A stretch of 64,000 nucleotides of DNA from Cognatilysobacter segetis (GTDB lineage Bacteria > Pseudomonadota > Gammaproteobacteria > Xanthomonadales > Xanthomonadaceae): positions 1-64,000 of the forward strand of contig NZ_SMRQ01000019.1 in NCBI RefSeq assembly GCF_004359965.1, given 5' to 3'. Position numbers and translations under genes: made by a program. Positions within the stretch are counted from its first letter, which is position 1. Each line of letters begins with the position of its first letter. Shown here one piece after another: positions 16,130-24,843 of this stretch. The notes under the pieces were generated by a model, which searched no databases, was not told where the DNA came from, and was given only the letters and a program-made list of their open reading frames with translations.

Positions 16130-16849
16130 ATGAACCGCGCCGCCGCTCCGTCCGCCGTCCGGGTCCTGATCGTCGACGACGATCCGGGTATTGCCGGGCT
16201 GCTGGGACGTTACCTGGACGCGCGCGGTATGCAGACCCACTCCACCGACTCGATCGCGGGCATGCGCGCACTGCTGCGCCAGCGCGCGTTCGACGTCGTG
16301 CTGCTCGACCTCGGCCTGCCCGACGGCGACGGGCTCGACGCGCTGCGCGACCTGCGGGCCGAATGGAGCGGCCCCGTGCTGATCCTCAGCGGTCGCGGCG
16401 AGGCGGTCGAACGCGTGATGGGGCTGGAAACCGGCGCCGACGATTTCATCGACAAGCCGTTCGACCTCCGCGAGCTGCTGGCGCGCATCCACGCGGTGAT
16501 GCGCCGCAACCGCGGCGACACGGTCGAGCCGGGCCCGCTGGTGCTCGACGGCCTGCGCTTCGACGCCGCCACGCGCACCGCGTACGACCGCGAAGGCGTG
16601 CCGCTGGCGCTGACGTCCGGCGAGTTCGACCTGCTGATGTCCTTCGCGCGCCGGCCGCAGCAGACGCTCAGCCGCGACGAGCTGATGAACGCGACCCGCG
16701 GCCGGCCGTCGGGGCCGTTCGATCGCGCGATCGACGTGCAGGTGGCGCGGCTGCGGCAGAAGATCGAGCGCGACGCGTCGAACCCGCGGCTCATCCAGTC
16801 GGTGCGCGGCGCCGGATACCGGCTGGCGCAGCGGCCCTCGCCGGACTGA
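16130..16849 (+). CDS. OmpR-family response regulator
   Basis: A 239-residue DNA-binding response regulator. The receiver domain has the acidic pocket VDDD (residues 15-18), phospho-acceptor Asp60 (VVLLDLGLPDGDG) and the conserved lysine in DKPFD. The C-terminal winged helix is OmpR/PhoB type: LTSGEFDLLMSFARRPQQ, then DVQVARLRQKIE and the RGAGYRL ending. I chose the ATG at 16130 because the receiver begins right after it, whereas the longer frame adds a meaningless basic tail. It is followed three bases later by its probable sensor kinase and is divergent from the copper ATPase operon. Closeness suggests, but does not prove, that it controls copper resistance. Confidence 0.88.
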   Translation: MNRAAAPSAVRVLIVDDDPGIAGLLGRYLDARGMQTHSTDSIAGMRALLRQRAFDVVLLDLGLPDGDGLDALRDLRAEWSGPVLILSGRGEAVERVMGLETGADDFIDKPFDLRELLARIHAVMRRNRGDTVEPGPLVLDGLRFDAATRTAYDREGVPLALTSGEFDLLMSFARRPQQTLSRDELMNATRGRPSGPFDRAIDVQVARLRQKIERDASNPRLIQSVRGAGYRLAQRPSPD

Positions 16850-16852
16850 CCC

Positions 16853-18814
16853 GTGCGCGGCGCGCTGTTCGATGCCATCCCCGACGCGCTCGTCGTGGTG
16901 GACGAGGCCGGCGCCATCCTCATGGCCAACCGTCGCGCCTACCAGCTGTTCGGGTACGAGCCGCCGGAACTGGTCGGCAGGCCGGTCGAGGTGCTGATCC
17001 CCGCACACCTGCGCACGCGCCACGCGCACCACCGCAAGCGCTACGCGCACGAGCCGCGCGAGCGCGCGATGGGCCAGGCGAGCATGGACCTGCAGGGACG
17101 CCGCCGCGACGGCTCGCTCTTCCCGGTGGAGATCGCACTGAACCCGCTGCGGCTCGGCACGCGCCAGCAGACGCTCGCGTCGATCCGCGACGTGAGCGCC
17201 ACCTCGATGTCGCAGCGCGTGCAACGCAAGACCGCGCACGACGCCACGCTGGCCGAGGTCGGCCATCTCATCCTCACCGCCGACTCGGAGACGCGCGTGC
17301 TGCGCGACGTCGTGGGCCGGCTGTCGGAGTCGATCGGGCTCGGGCCCGTCTGGCTGCTGCGCGCCAACCGCCGCAGCGGCGCGGTGGAAGCGACCGGCGA
17401 GACGCCGCCGCCGGGCGACTGGATGGCGTCGCACGCGCGTGCGCTGCTCGCGGCGATGTCGCGCGGCACGCCGTGCGTGTCCCAGGGCGCCCGGCTCGGC
17501 GGCGTGCCGATGCCGCCGGGGATGAATTGCGGCGTCGCGTTCCCGGTGGCCTCGTCCGACAGCGCCGTCGATGGCGTGCTGGTGGCGTTCTCGCGCCACC
17601 TCGACGCCTTCGACATCGACGTCCAGCGGTTGCTCGAGACCGCCTCGTCGCTGCTGTCGGCGATGCTGCAGCGGCGGGCCAGCGCGGAGGCGCTCGCGCA
17701 TGCGCAGCGGCTGGAAGCGATCGGCAAGCTCACCGGCGGCGTCGCGCACGATTTCAACAACCTGCTGACGGTGATCTCCGGCAGCCTGCAGCTGCTCGAG
17801 TCGTCGGTCGAGGACGACGCCGCGTCTGCCGAGATCCTCGTGTCCGCGATCCGTGCGGTGGAGCAAGGCGCCGCGCTGACGCGCAAGCTGCTGTCGTTCG
17901 CCGGCCGCCAGCACCTGCGCCCGGCGGTGGTGTCGCTGCCGCGGCAGATGCGCGACCTCGAGCGGCTGATCCGCGCGAGCCTGGGCGAACGCATCCGGCT
18001 GGTGCTCGACCTCGATCCCGCGACGCCGCCCGCGTACGTCGATGCCGCGCTGCTCGACAGCGTCGTGCTCAACCTGGTGCTTAACGCGCGGGATGCGATC
18101 GACGGTGCCGGTGAAGTCGAGATCTCCGTGCGCGGCGAGCCTGCGGCGGATACCGATGCGCCCGCCTACGTCGCGCTGACCGTGCGCGACACCGGGCGCG
18201 GGATGACCGCCGAGGCGATGGAACACGCGTGGGAGCCGTTCTTCACCACCAAGCCGAACGGGCGTGGTACCGGGCTGGGCCTGAGCATGGCCTACGGCTT
18301 CGTGCAGCAGAGCGGCGGGCACGTGCGGCTGGACAGCCGGCCGGGCGAAGGCACGCGGGTGACGCTCTGCTTCCCGGTGGCGACCGAAGCGCAGCAGCAA
18401 TCGGTGGACGCCGCGTTCGGCCCCGCGCCCGGCGGCGACGAGGTCATCGTGGTAGTCGAGGACGACGAGGCCGTGCGGCGCACCGTGACCGCATCGCTGA
18501 AGGCCCTCGGTTACAGCGTCATCGCCACCGATTCGCCCGAGGACGCGCTGGACTGCGTGGAGACGTTGCGCGACGTTGCCCTGCTCTTCAGCGACCTCAC
18601 GCTCGGTGCCGCGATGACGGGCGATCAGCTCGGACGCGAAGCGCGCCGGCTGCGGCCGGACCTGGCCGTGCTGCTGACCTCGGGCTACCCCGACGCGGTG
18701 CGCGAGGCCGGCTCGTTCGAATTCGCGCTGCTGCCCAAGCCCTACCACCGCGAGGAACTGGCCACCGCGGTACGCAACGCGCTTGCCGAACGCACCGCGG
18801 TCGCGGCCGGCTGA
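16853..18814 (+). CDS. Soluble hybrid sensor histidine kinase (PAS-GAF-HisKA-HATPase-receiver)
   Basis: A 653-residue kinase starting at GTG 16853. Domains in order: PAS (about 5-115; FDAIPDALVVVDEAGAILMAN), GAF-like (about 125-275), dimerisation/phosphotransfer with His299 in GGVAHDFNN, ATPase with N-box NLVLNARDAI and G-boxes DTGRGM and GRGTGLGLSM, and a C-terminal receiver (about 530-645) with VVEDDEAV and phospho-acceptor in LLFSDLTLG. No membrane helix is visible, so it senses an intracellular signal, for example a small molecule, redox state or light through PAS/GAF. That differs from copper sensors of the CusS/CopS type, which have a periplasmic domain. Operon partner of the preceding regulator; the extra receiver suggests a phosphorelay or feedback step. 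Confidence 0.88.
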   Translation: MRGALFDAIPDALVVVDEAGAILMANRRAYQLFGYEPPELVGRPVEVLIPAHLRTRHAHHRKRYAHEPRERAMGQASMDLQGRRRDGSLFPVEIALNPLRLGTRQQTLASIRDVSATSMSQRVQRKTAHDATLAEVGHLILTADSETRVLRDVVGRLSESIGLGPVWLLRANRRSGAVEATGETPPPGDWMASHARALLAAMSRGTPCVSQGARLGGVPMPPGMNCGVAFPVASSDSAVDGVLVAFSRHLDAFDIDVQRLLETASSLLSAMLQRRASAEALAHAQRLEAIGKLTGGVAHDFNNLLTVISGSLQLLESSVEDDAASAEILVSAIRAVEQGAALTRKLLSFAGRQHLRPAVVSLPRQMRDLERLIRASLGERIRLVLDLDPATPPAYVDAALLDSVVLNLVLNARDAIDGAGEVEISVRGEPAADTDAPAYVALTVRDTGRGMTAEAMEHAWEPFFTTKPNGRGTGLGLSMAYGFVQQSGGHVRLDSRPGEGTRVTLCFPVATEAQQQSVDAAFGPAPGGDEVIVVVEDDEAVRRTVTASLKALGYSVIATDSPEDALDCVETLRDVALLFSDLTLGAAMTGDQLGREARRLRPDLAVLLTSGYPDAVREAGSFEFALLPKPYHREELATAVRNALAERTAVAAG

Positions 18815-18838
18815 CGCCCGGCTTCGCGCAGGCGGCGG

Positions 18839-19372
18839 TTAGCGATCGCCGGCATCCTCATCGACGTCGTTGCGATCGGACGCGGGTGCCGGCGCGGTCT
18901 TCCCGGGCGGCTGGATGCGCGCCCATGCGCGCTGCATCGCGCCGGCGAGGTCCCGGTACGCGGCGATGATGCGCGTCTTGGCCTCTGACATTGCCGTGTT
19001 CGAGCGATCGTCCAGGCGCTCCAGCTGGGTCGCGAAGTGCGCCCGCTGCGTGCGCACCGCGGCCAGCGAGTCCTCGGCCGCGCGGCGCGACTCGGCTGTC
19101 ATGCGTTCGGTCGAGGCGTCGAGCCGCGCCTGCAACTCGCGGATACGGACGTCCACGCGATCGGCGGCCGCGCGTGCGGCGGCGCGCAATTCGTCGCGGC
19201 GCTGCGCCGGCGTCGCCTCCATCCTTCGCAGGTCCTCGTCGCTCTCGGTCGTCGACGCGGGCGCGGGCTGCGCCGGCGGCGTCTTCGGCGGCGATTTGGG
19301 TACCGGCTGGCCGGCATGCAGCGGCGCGGCTAGCGCGATGGAAACGAGGGCGAGCGTCAGGCGGCGTTTCAT
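18839..19372 (-). CDS. Periplasmic coiled-coil protein, function unknown
   Basis: A 177-residue protein with a signal peptide (MKRRLTLALVSIALAAPLHA) and a proline-rich linker (KSPPKTPPAQPAP). It continues with a long, highly charged helical region of repeated Arg/Glu/Asp/Ala heptads (RRDELRAAARAAADRVDVRIRELQARL...), most likely a coiled coil. The tail is again proline- and acid-rich. The ribosome site GGAG precedes the start. It is convergent with the hybrid kinase. No family was recognised; comparable small periplasmic coiled-coil proteins are often envelope-stress or lipoprotein-like structural factors. Confidence 0.65.
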   Translation of the reverse strand: MKRRLTLALVSIALAAPLHAGQPVPKSPPKTPPAQPAPASTTESDEDLRRMEATPAQRRDELRAAARAAADRVDVRIRELQARLDASTERMTAESRRAAEDSLAAVRTQRAHFATQLERLDDRSNTAMSEAKTRIIAAYRDLAGAMQRAWARIQPPGKTAPAPASDRNDVDEDAGDR

Positions 19373-19474
19373 GGGGGTCTCCTGGCTTGGACGTACGGCA
19401 GCCGTCGCGGCGGCCGAACGGGCGGCCGCCGCGCAGCGGAGCGGCGTCAGCCTCGCTTGCGGGCCGCCGGGCGT

Positions 19475-19488
19475 GCTGACCGGGATCA
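19475..19488. promoter_or_regulatory. Degenerate FNR/ANR-like box
   Basis: CTGACCGGGATCAA matches the second half of the FNR consensus (ATCAA) perfectly and the first half at three of five bases. It lies 26 bp before the perfect box at 19514 and may be a secondary site for the same regulator. Confidence 0.35.
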
Positions 19489-19513
19489 ACATTCAGACCG
19501 ATCGCCCGCAAAC

Positions 19514-19527
19514 TTGATCCGGATCAA
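19514..19527. promoter_or_regulatory. FNR/ANR box
   Basis: TTGATCCGGATCAA is a perfect match to the FNR/ANR consensus TTGAT-N4-ATCAA. It sits in the 289-bp divergent gap, about 135 bp before the short-chain dehydrogenase start on the plus strand and about 140 bp before the coiled-coil protein start on the minus strand. FNR-type regulators activate genes at low oxygen, so the plus-strand SDR-GNAT pair is the likely target. Confidence 0.75.
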
Positions 19528-19661
19528 CACCGCCACGGCCGGCAACCGCTGTGATGCGGCTGCGGCATCCGCCGCGGACATGGAGTCGACGGCATGGTCG
19601 GCACGCGCGCACGCGACGGCGACGGCAGCGGCGGTGCATCCGCCGCAGGTTCGGGCTCGGC

Positions 19662-20429
19662 ATGAACCGCGTACAGGGCAAGACCTGCGTGGTCACCGGC
19701 GGTGCGGTCGGCATCGGCGCGGCCTGCGTCCGACGGCTCGCGGAGGAAGGCGCGGACGTGGTGGTGCTGGACCTCCCGGAGACCGCTCCTGCGCTGATGG
19801 ACGGCCTCGGCAGCGCACGCGACCGCGTCACCTACCGGCAGTGCGACGTCGCCAGCGAAGCGTCGGTCGCCGCGGCGATGACCGCCGCGGCCGCCCGCTC
19901 CGGGCGGATCGACGTGCTCGTCAACAACGCGGGCATCGCGGGGGCGAACAGGCCCACCCACGAGATCACCGAGGACGAGTGGGATCGCGTACAGGCCGTC
20001 AACGTCAAGGGCGTGTTCTTCTGCACCAAGCACGCGCTGCCGCACATGCGCGCGCACGGCGGCAGCATCGTCAACCTCTCGTCGATCTACGGCCTGGTCG
20101 GTGCGCCGGACGTGCCGCCGTACCACGCGTCGAAGGGCGCGGTCACGCTGATGACGCGCACCGACGCGCTGTTCTACGCGGCCGACCGCGTCCGGGTGAA
20201 CTCGATCCATCCTGGTTACATCTGGACACCGATGGTCGAGGGCCACCTGCGCAACTCCGGGGTGCACGACCTGGAGGCCGGCCGGCGCGACCTGGCCGCC
20301 CTGCACCCGCTCGGCCGCGTCGGCGAGCCCGACGACATCGCCTGGGGCGTGGTGTACCTCGCTTCCGACGAATCGGCCTTCGTGACCGGCGCGCAGCTGG
20401 TGATCGACGGCGGCTACACCGCGCGCTGA
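19662..20429 (+). CDS. Short-chain dehydrogenase/reductase
   Basis: A 255-residue classical SDR, a cytosolic NAD(P)-dependent oxidoreductase. The nucleotide-binding TGGAVGIG is at residues 12-19 and NNAG at 88-91; the catalytic set is Ser140 or 141 (NLSSIYG), Tyr154 and Lys158 (YHASK). An Asp in VVLDLP at the end of beta-2 suggests NAD(H) preference. The ending GAQLVIDGGYTAR is typical of the cyclohexanol/3-oxoacyl reductase branch, but the substrate cannot be told. The ribosome site is weak; the ATG at 19662 matches the family N-terminus. It follows an FNR box and precedes a GNAT gene by 27 bp, so low-oxygen expression is inferred. Confidence 0.85.
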   Translation: MNRVQGKTCVVTGGAVGIGAACVRRLAEEGADVVVLDLPETAPALMDGLGSARDRVTYRQCDVASEASVAAAMTAAAARSGRIDVLVNNAGIAGANRPTHEITEDEWDRVQAVNVKGVFFCTKHALPHMRAHGGSIVNLSSIYGLVGAPDVPPYHASKGAVTLMTRTDALFYAADRVRVNSIHPGYIWTPMVEGHLRNSGVHDLEAGRRDLAALHPLGRVGEPDDIAWGVVYLASDESAFVTGAQLVIDGGYTAR

Positions 20430-20456
20430 CGCGCCGGCCCTGCACGAGATGATGCG

Positions 20457-20996
20457 ATGACGACCGTGATGCCCGCCCCCGTCCCCACCGAAACGCACGT
20501 CGCGCTGCGCGACGGCCGACACGTGCTGATCCGCGCGCTGCGGCCGACGGATGCACAGGCGCAGCGACGCTTCATCGAGCGGCTGCCGCCGGAAGATCGC
20601 CGCGCACGGTTCCTCTGCACGATGTCGGAAGTGGACGACGCCCTGCTCGCGCTGCTGATGGCGCCCGATGCCCGCGGCCCGACGGCCGTGGTGGCCCTGA
20701 CGCCGGGCGAGAACGGCGAGGACATCGTCGGCGTCGCACGGCTCGCGCAGGCGGGCGATACGCCGGGCGCCGAGATCTCGGTCAGCGTGGATGCCGGCTG
20801 GCGCGGCGCGGGCCTCGGCACGGCGCTATTCCGGGCGCTGTGCATGCTGGCTCGCCGTCGCGGCATCACGCGGCTGTGGTCGATGGACGCGGCGAGCAAC
20901 GCCGGGATGCACGGTTTCGCGAAGTCGCTCGGCGCGCACTGCCGTCGCGATCCCGACGACGTGCACCAGGTCATCTACGAGCTCGAGCTGCACTAG
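20457..20996 (+). CDS. GNAT-family N-acetyltransferase
   Basis: A 179-residue single-domain GNAT protein. It begins with LRDGRHVLIRALRPTDAQAQRRFIERL, as in the acetyltransferase domain of protein-lysine acetyltransferases, and has the acetyl-CoA-binding segment VSVDAGWRGAGLGTALFRAL (Q/RxxGxG/A type) near residues 105-124. The late RLWSMDAASNAGMHGFAKSLG is a typical GNAT C-terminal half. The target could be a protein lysine or a small molecule. Stand-alone GNATs of this kind occur in Pseudomonas low-oxygen clusters together with universal stress proteins, the context seen here. It is probably co-transcribed with the upstream SDR and converges on the next minus-strand gene. Confidence 0.82.
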   Translation: MTTVMPAPVPTETHVALRDGRHVLIRALRPTDAQAQRRFIERLPPEDRRARFLCTMSEVDDALLALLMAPDARGPTAVVALTPGENGEDIVGVARLAQAGDTPGAEISVSVDAGWRGAGLGTALFRALCMLARRRGITRLWSMDAASNAGMHGFAKSLGAHCRRDPDDVHQVIYELELH

Positions 20997-21006
20997 CGAA
21001 CGCGCG

Positions 21007-21390
21007 CTATCGCATCGACGGCCCGTGCGGCGCCTGCACCCGCGACGTCCGGTGCGCATGGCGCAGGTCGACGTGCGTGTCGGACAGCGCCTGGATGAAG
21101 TCGTCGTACTGCAGGAAGAAGCGCTGCCAGAGATATTCGAGGTCCGCGCCGCGGGCCTGTTCGATCTGGCGATGCAGGTCGGCCAGGTGCTCCTGCCGCC
21201 GGATCAGCTCGCCGAGGCGATCGCGTGCATGCAGGCGCGATTCGCGCGTGCCCGGCGCCTGGTCGATGCGCTGGCGCGCGGCGCCGATCACGCGGTCCAC
21301 ATGGCGCAGCGCGGCCCCCGCATGACGTTGCCAGCGGCCGGCGACGTCGTCATCGTGGCCGTCGTCAGTGGGAGAAGAGCACGGGAACAT
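21007..21390 (-). CDS. Hypothetical helical protein downstream of universal stress protein
   Basis: A 127-residue soluble protein without signal peptide or recognised motif. It is rich in His, Arg and Gln and is predicted helical by eye: LHARDRLGELIRRQEHLADLHRQIEQARG and DLEYLWQRFFLQYDDFIQALSD. The ATG at 21390 overlaps the end of the upstream universal stress gene by 26 bp in another frame, which suggests translational coupling. A start further in is possible, but no better ribosome site stands out. Co-expression with the stress protein is inferred from the overlap alone. Confidence 0.55.
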   Translation of the reverse strand: MFPCSSPTDDGHDDDVAGRWQRHAGAALRHVDRVIGAARQRIDQAPGTRESRLHARDRLGELIRRQEHLADLHRQIEQARGADLEYLWQRFFLQYDDFIQALSDTHVDLRHAHRTSRVQAPHGPSMR

Positions 21391-22210
21391 CGGCCCGCTC
21401 CAGCAGTTCGCGCGTGACGCCGCCGAACGCCCACTCGCGCGCGCGCGAATGGCCCCAGGCGCCGGCGATCAGCAGGTCGGCCCCGGTTTCCGCGGCATTG
21501 AGCAGCAGGTCGTTGCCGGCCGAGCCGCGTGCGTTATGACGGACGGTCACGTTCACCGGGATGCCGTGCCGTGCGAGGTGCGCGCCGATGTCCGCCCCCG
21601 GGTCCTGCCCATGCCGGCGTTCGCCCACCATCGGCTGCGAAAGGATCACGTCCACGCGCTTGGCCTGCCGCAGCAGCGGCAACGCGTCGTGGACCGCGCG
21701 CGTGGCCTCGGGCGTCGGCACCCAGCCGATGGCGATGCGGTCGAGCGCGAACGGCCGTCCCGTCGCGGGCGGCACCGTCATCACGGGTCGCCCGGAATCC
21801 ATCACCAGCGACGAGAAGATCGTATGCACGATCGCGGCGTCCGCGCGCTCCTCGCCCGGCCGCGGCGCGGCGATCATCACGAGGTCGTGGTAGCGCGCCT
21901 CGAGCGTGAGCAGCGCCGTGGAGGAATACACCTGCGCTTCGGCCAGGTGCACGTCGAAGCGCACGTCGCGATCGTGCAGCCGCGACTTGATGCGCGTGAC
22001 CTCCGCCGACGCCTCGTCGCGCAGGTCGGCGAAGCTCGCCTCCAGCACGATCGGCGAGGTGCCGTAGGCCGCGGCGGTCGCCAGAGGGATCTCGAACGGC
22101 ACCGACACCGATAGGCGGGCATCCATCGCCTGGCACAGGCTCACGGCGGCGTCGAGCGCGCGGTCGTCGAAGCCGGTGCGGGTGATGGCGAGCATGACGT
22201 CGCGGTACAT
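21365..22210 (-). CDS. Tandem-domain universal stress protein
   Basis: A 281-residue cytosolic protein made of two UspA domains in tandem (about 1-145 and 150-281). The second ends with the ATP-binding signature GAWGHSRAREWAFGGVTREL (G-x2-G-x9-G pattern) and VPVLFSH. The first domain's corresponding region (IAAPRPGEERADAAIVHTIFSSLVMDSGRPVMTVP) lacks a clear glycine motif, so probably only the second domain binds ATP. Such proteins help survival under starvation or oxygen limitation; in Pseudomonas several are ANR-controlled. An FNR-like half-conserved site lies about 80 bp upstream of the start. It follows the P-type ATPase gene in the same direction, 84 bp later. Confidence 0.88.
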   Translation of the reverse strand: MYRDVMLAITRTGFDDRALDAAVSLCQAMDARLSVSVPFEIPLATAAAYGTSPIVLEASFADLRDEASAEVTRIKSRLHDRDVRFDVHLAEAQVYSSTALLTLEARYHDLVMIAAPRPGEERADAAIVHTIFSSLVMDSGRPVMTVPPATGRPFALDRIAIGWVPTPEATRAVHDALPLLRQAKRVDVILSQPMVGERRHGQDPGADIGAHLARHGIPVNVTVRHNARGSAGNDLLLNAAETGADLLIAGAWGHSRAREWAFGGVTRELLERADVPVLFSH

Positions 22211-22284
22211 GGCGCGGCCTCCGTCCAGGCGCGTGCGACCTCGCCCACGCTGTGGACAGTCAAGCGCGAATCCACCGGCGCGTG

Positions 22285-22298
22285 TTGATCCACGTCAG
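22285..22298. promoter_or_regulatory. FNR/ANR-like box upstream of the universal stress gene
   Basis: TTGATCCACGTCAG keeps TTGAT perfectly and three of five bases of the other half. Its centre is about 81 bp upstream of the universal stress ATG and overlaps the last codons of the ATPase gene. This is a reasonable distance for an activator site if transcription starts about 40 bp before the ATG. Confidence 0.4.
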
Positions 22299-24763
22299 GA
22301 AACGGCGTGCTTCCGCCGGTGCAGCACGCGACCCGTGGCGAGCACCGCGATCGCGGGCAGCGCGGCGGCGACCAGCGCATGAGCCGGTACCAGCGCCTCG
22401 AGGTGCAGCAACCGCGCGGTCGCCGGCACGAGTGCTGCCGTCACGACCACGACCGTAGCCGCGAGCACGGCGATGACGATCGGGCGCAGGTCCCCTGCCC
22501 CGCCATCGGCCGGCCAGGCCGTCACCGCGAGCGTGGCGAGGTTGCCGCCGAGGATCGACAGGAAGGCGTAGGCGTACAGCGCACCGGGGTCGAGGCCGAC
22601 ACGCATTGCGATGCCGTACCCCATCAGCGCACCGACCAGCGCGGCCAGCCCGAGCGCGGCCGCGGGCCGGCCCAGCGACCAGGTGACCAGCGAGGCGCGG
22701 ATCGGTCGCGGCGGTTGCTGCATGGCCGCGGGATCGCCGCCGCGGCGCTCGAAGACGAGCGTCGACGCCGGGTCGATCAGCAACTCGAGCAGCACGACGT
22801 GCACGGGCAACAGCACCGGCGGCAGGCTGAACAGCACCGGCAGCAGTGCCGCGCCGGCGATCGGAACGTGCACTGCGGTGACGTACTGCACGGCGCGCAG
22901 CAGGTTCGCGTAGATCGCGCGTCCGAGCCCGACCGCGTCGACGATGCTCGCGAAGCGGTCGTCGGCCAGCACCACCGACGCGGCATGCCGCGCGACGTCG
23001 CTGCCGCGACGGCCCATCGCGATGCCGACATGCGCGGCCGCCAGCGCGGGCGCGTCGTTGATGCCGTCGCCGGTCATGCCGACCACGTCGCCGGCATCGA
23101 CCAGGCACTGCACGAGCTTGAGCTTGTCCGCGGGACGCACGCGCGCGTAGACGTTGCAACGGCGCGACAGCGCGAGCAGCTCCGCCGGGGTCGCCGCGGC
23201 GATGTCCGCGCCGCTCAGCACCTCGCCGTCGGCCGCGATGCCGGCGGCCTTCGCGATCGCGCGCGCGGTCACCGGATGGTCGCCCGTGACCAGCAGCACG
23301 CGGATGCCGGCGCCGCGCGCACGCTGCACCGCCGCCGGTACGTCGACGCGCAGCGGGTCGGCGAGCGCGAGCAGGCCGAGCCAGTCGAACCGCAGGCCGC
23401 GGAGGTCGTCGGGATACGGAGCGTCGCGGAGATTGCAGCGCGCGACCGCCAGTACGCGGAAGCCGGACGCCGCGAGTGTCGCGATGTCGTGCTCGAGCGA
23501 CGCCTGCTGCGCCGCATCGAATCCGCACAGGCCGGCGACGGCCTCCGGCGCGCCCTTGATGCACACCTCTCGCGCCGCGCCGTCGCCCGCGATGCCCGCG
23601 GTGGCGTGGAGCGCATTCGAGAACGGATAGAAACGCTCCAGCGGGCGGCGCGTCGTCTCCACGCCGGCCGCCTCGAGCACGGCGATGTCCATCGGGTCGA
23701 CCGGCCTGTCGGGACAGGCGCGCGCAGCCGCCGCGAGCACCGCATCGCGCGCGACGCCCTCGGCTGCGCGATGCGTCGACGTGGCGTCGCGCACCAGCAC
23801 CTGCTCGACGCGCATCCGGTTCTCGGTGAGCGTGCCGGTCTTGTCGGTGCACAGCACGCTCATGCAGCCGAGGGTCTCGATCGCATCGGGCCGCTGCACG
23901 AGCGCGTTCGCGCGCGCCAGTCGCCAACCGCCCAGCGCGAACATCACGCTCAGGATCACCGGGAACTCTTCGGGCACCGTGGCCATGGCGAGCGTCAGGC
24001 CCGAAAGGAGCGCTTCGCGCCATTCCGTTCCGCGCGCGAGCGCGAGCGCGGCAAGCACGGCCGCGCCGCCGAGGCTCAACGGCGCGAACAGCCGGACCAG
24101 CCGGCCGATCTGCTGCCGCAACGGGCTGCTGGCACGCCGGACGGTGGCGAGCGAGCCACCAAGCCGACCGAACTCGCTGCGGGGGCCGGTCGCGACGACT
24201 TCCGCCGTGCCCTCGCCCTGCACGACGAACGTGCCCGCGTAGAGCGATGACGCCTGCTCATCCTTGCGCACCGGCACCGACTCGCCGGTCAGCAGCGACT
24301 CGTCGACCTCGAGGCTAGAACCGTCGAGCAGGCGCGCATCGGCGGCGATGCGGTCGCCCTGCGCGACCAGCAGCAGGTCGCCGGCCACCAGCGTCGCCGC
24401 CGGCACCGTCTGCACGGCACCGTCGCGGAGCACCCTCGCCTTCGGTGCGGTGAGCTCGCGCAGCGCGTCCAGCGCGCGTTCGGAGCGCAGGTTCTGGTAG
24501 ACGTTGAGCAGTACGACGAAAGCGACCGACGCGATCATCGCGCTCGCGTCCAGCCACTCGCCGATCCCCGCGTACAGCGCGGCGGCGGCGGCCAGCAACA
24601 GCAGCATGGGTTCGGTGAGGACGGACAGCACCGCGCGGACCGGGGCGCGTCGTCGGACATCGAGGGTGTTGGGTCCGTCGCGCAGCAGGCGCGCGGCCGC
24701 CTCGGCGGTGCTCAGGCCGCGTGGTCCCCGCGGCAGGCTATCGGTGGCGTCGGACTGCGGCAT
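22295..24763 (-). CDS. P2-type cation-transporting ATPase
   Basis: An 822-residue P-type ATPase of the P2 (calcium/proton-like) branch. It has a cation-ATPase N-terminal domain (GLSTAEAAARLLRDGPN), the actuator TGES (159-162), the membrane motif PEEFP (264-268, usually PEGLP in Ca2+ pumps), phosphorylation site DKTGT with Asp307, and hinge [10 protein letters not shown]. No N-terminal metal-binding domain and no CPC motif are present, which rules out a heavy-metal pump. The ion is uncertain: calcium, magnesium or manganese are all possible. Pseudomonas has a similar ATPase under ANR control. I take the ATG at 24763, with GAGG upstream, over a GTG at 24781. Same-strand neighbour of the stress protein. 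Confidence 0.87.
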   Translation of the reverse strand: MPQSDATDSLPRGPRGLSTAEAAARLLRDGPNTLDVRRRAPVRAVLSVLTEPMLLLLAAAAALYAGIGEWLDASAMIASVAFVVLLNVYQNLRSERALDALRELTAPKARVLRDGAVQTVPAATLVAGDLLLVAQGDRIAADARLLDGSSLEVDESLLTGESVPVRKDEQASSLYAGTFVVQGEGTAEVVATGPRSEFGRLGGSLATVRRASSPLRQQIGRLVRLFAPLSLGGAAVLAALALARGTEWREALLSGLTLAMATVPEEFPVILSVMFALGGWRLARANALVQRPDAIETLGCMSVLCTDKTGTLTENRMRVEQVLVRDATSTHRAAEGVARDAVLAAAARACPDRPVDPMDIAVLEAAGVETTRRPLERFYPFSNALHATAGIAGDGAAREVCIKGAPEAVAGLCGFDAAQQASLEHDIATLAASGFRVLAVARCNLRDAPYPDDLRGLRFDWLGLLALADPLRVDVPAAVQRARGAGIRVLLVTGDHPVTARAIAKAAGIAADGEVLSGADIAAATPAELLALSRRCNVYARVRPADKLKLVQCLVDAGDVVGMTGDGINDAPALAAAHVGIAMGRRGSDVARHAASVVLADDRFASIVDAVGLGRAIYANLLRAVQYVTAVHVPIAGAALLPVLFSLPPVLLPVHVVLLELLIDPASTLVFERRGGDPAAMQQPPRPIRASLVTWSLGRPAAALGLAALVGALMGYGIAMRVGLDPGALYAYAFLSILGGNLATLAVTAWPADGGAGDLRPIVIAVLAATVVVVTAALVPATARLLHLEALVPAHALVAAALPAIAVLATGRVLHRRKHAVS

Positions 24764-24843
24764 CGCGACCTCGCTCCGCACTCGCCGTCCGCGTGCGCGT
24801 GGCGGCGTGATGCCGTTCTACCAGATGCGCGCGTGGTGCCGGA

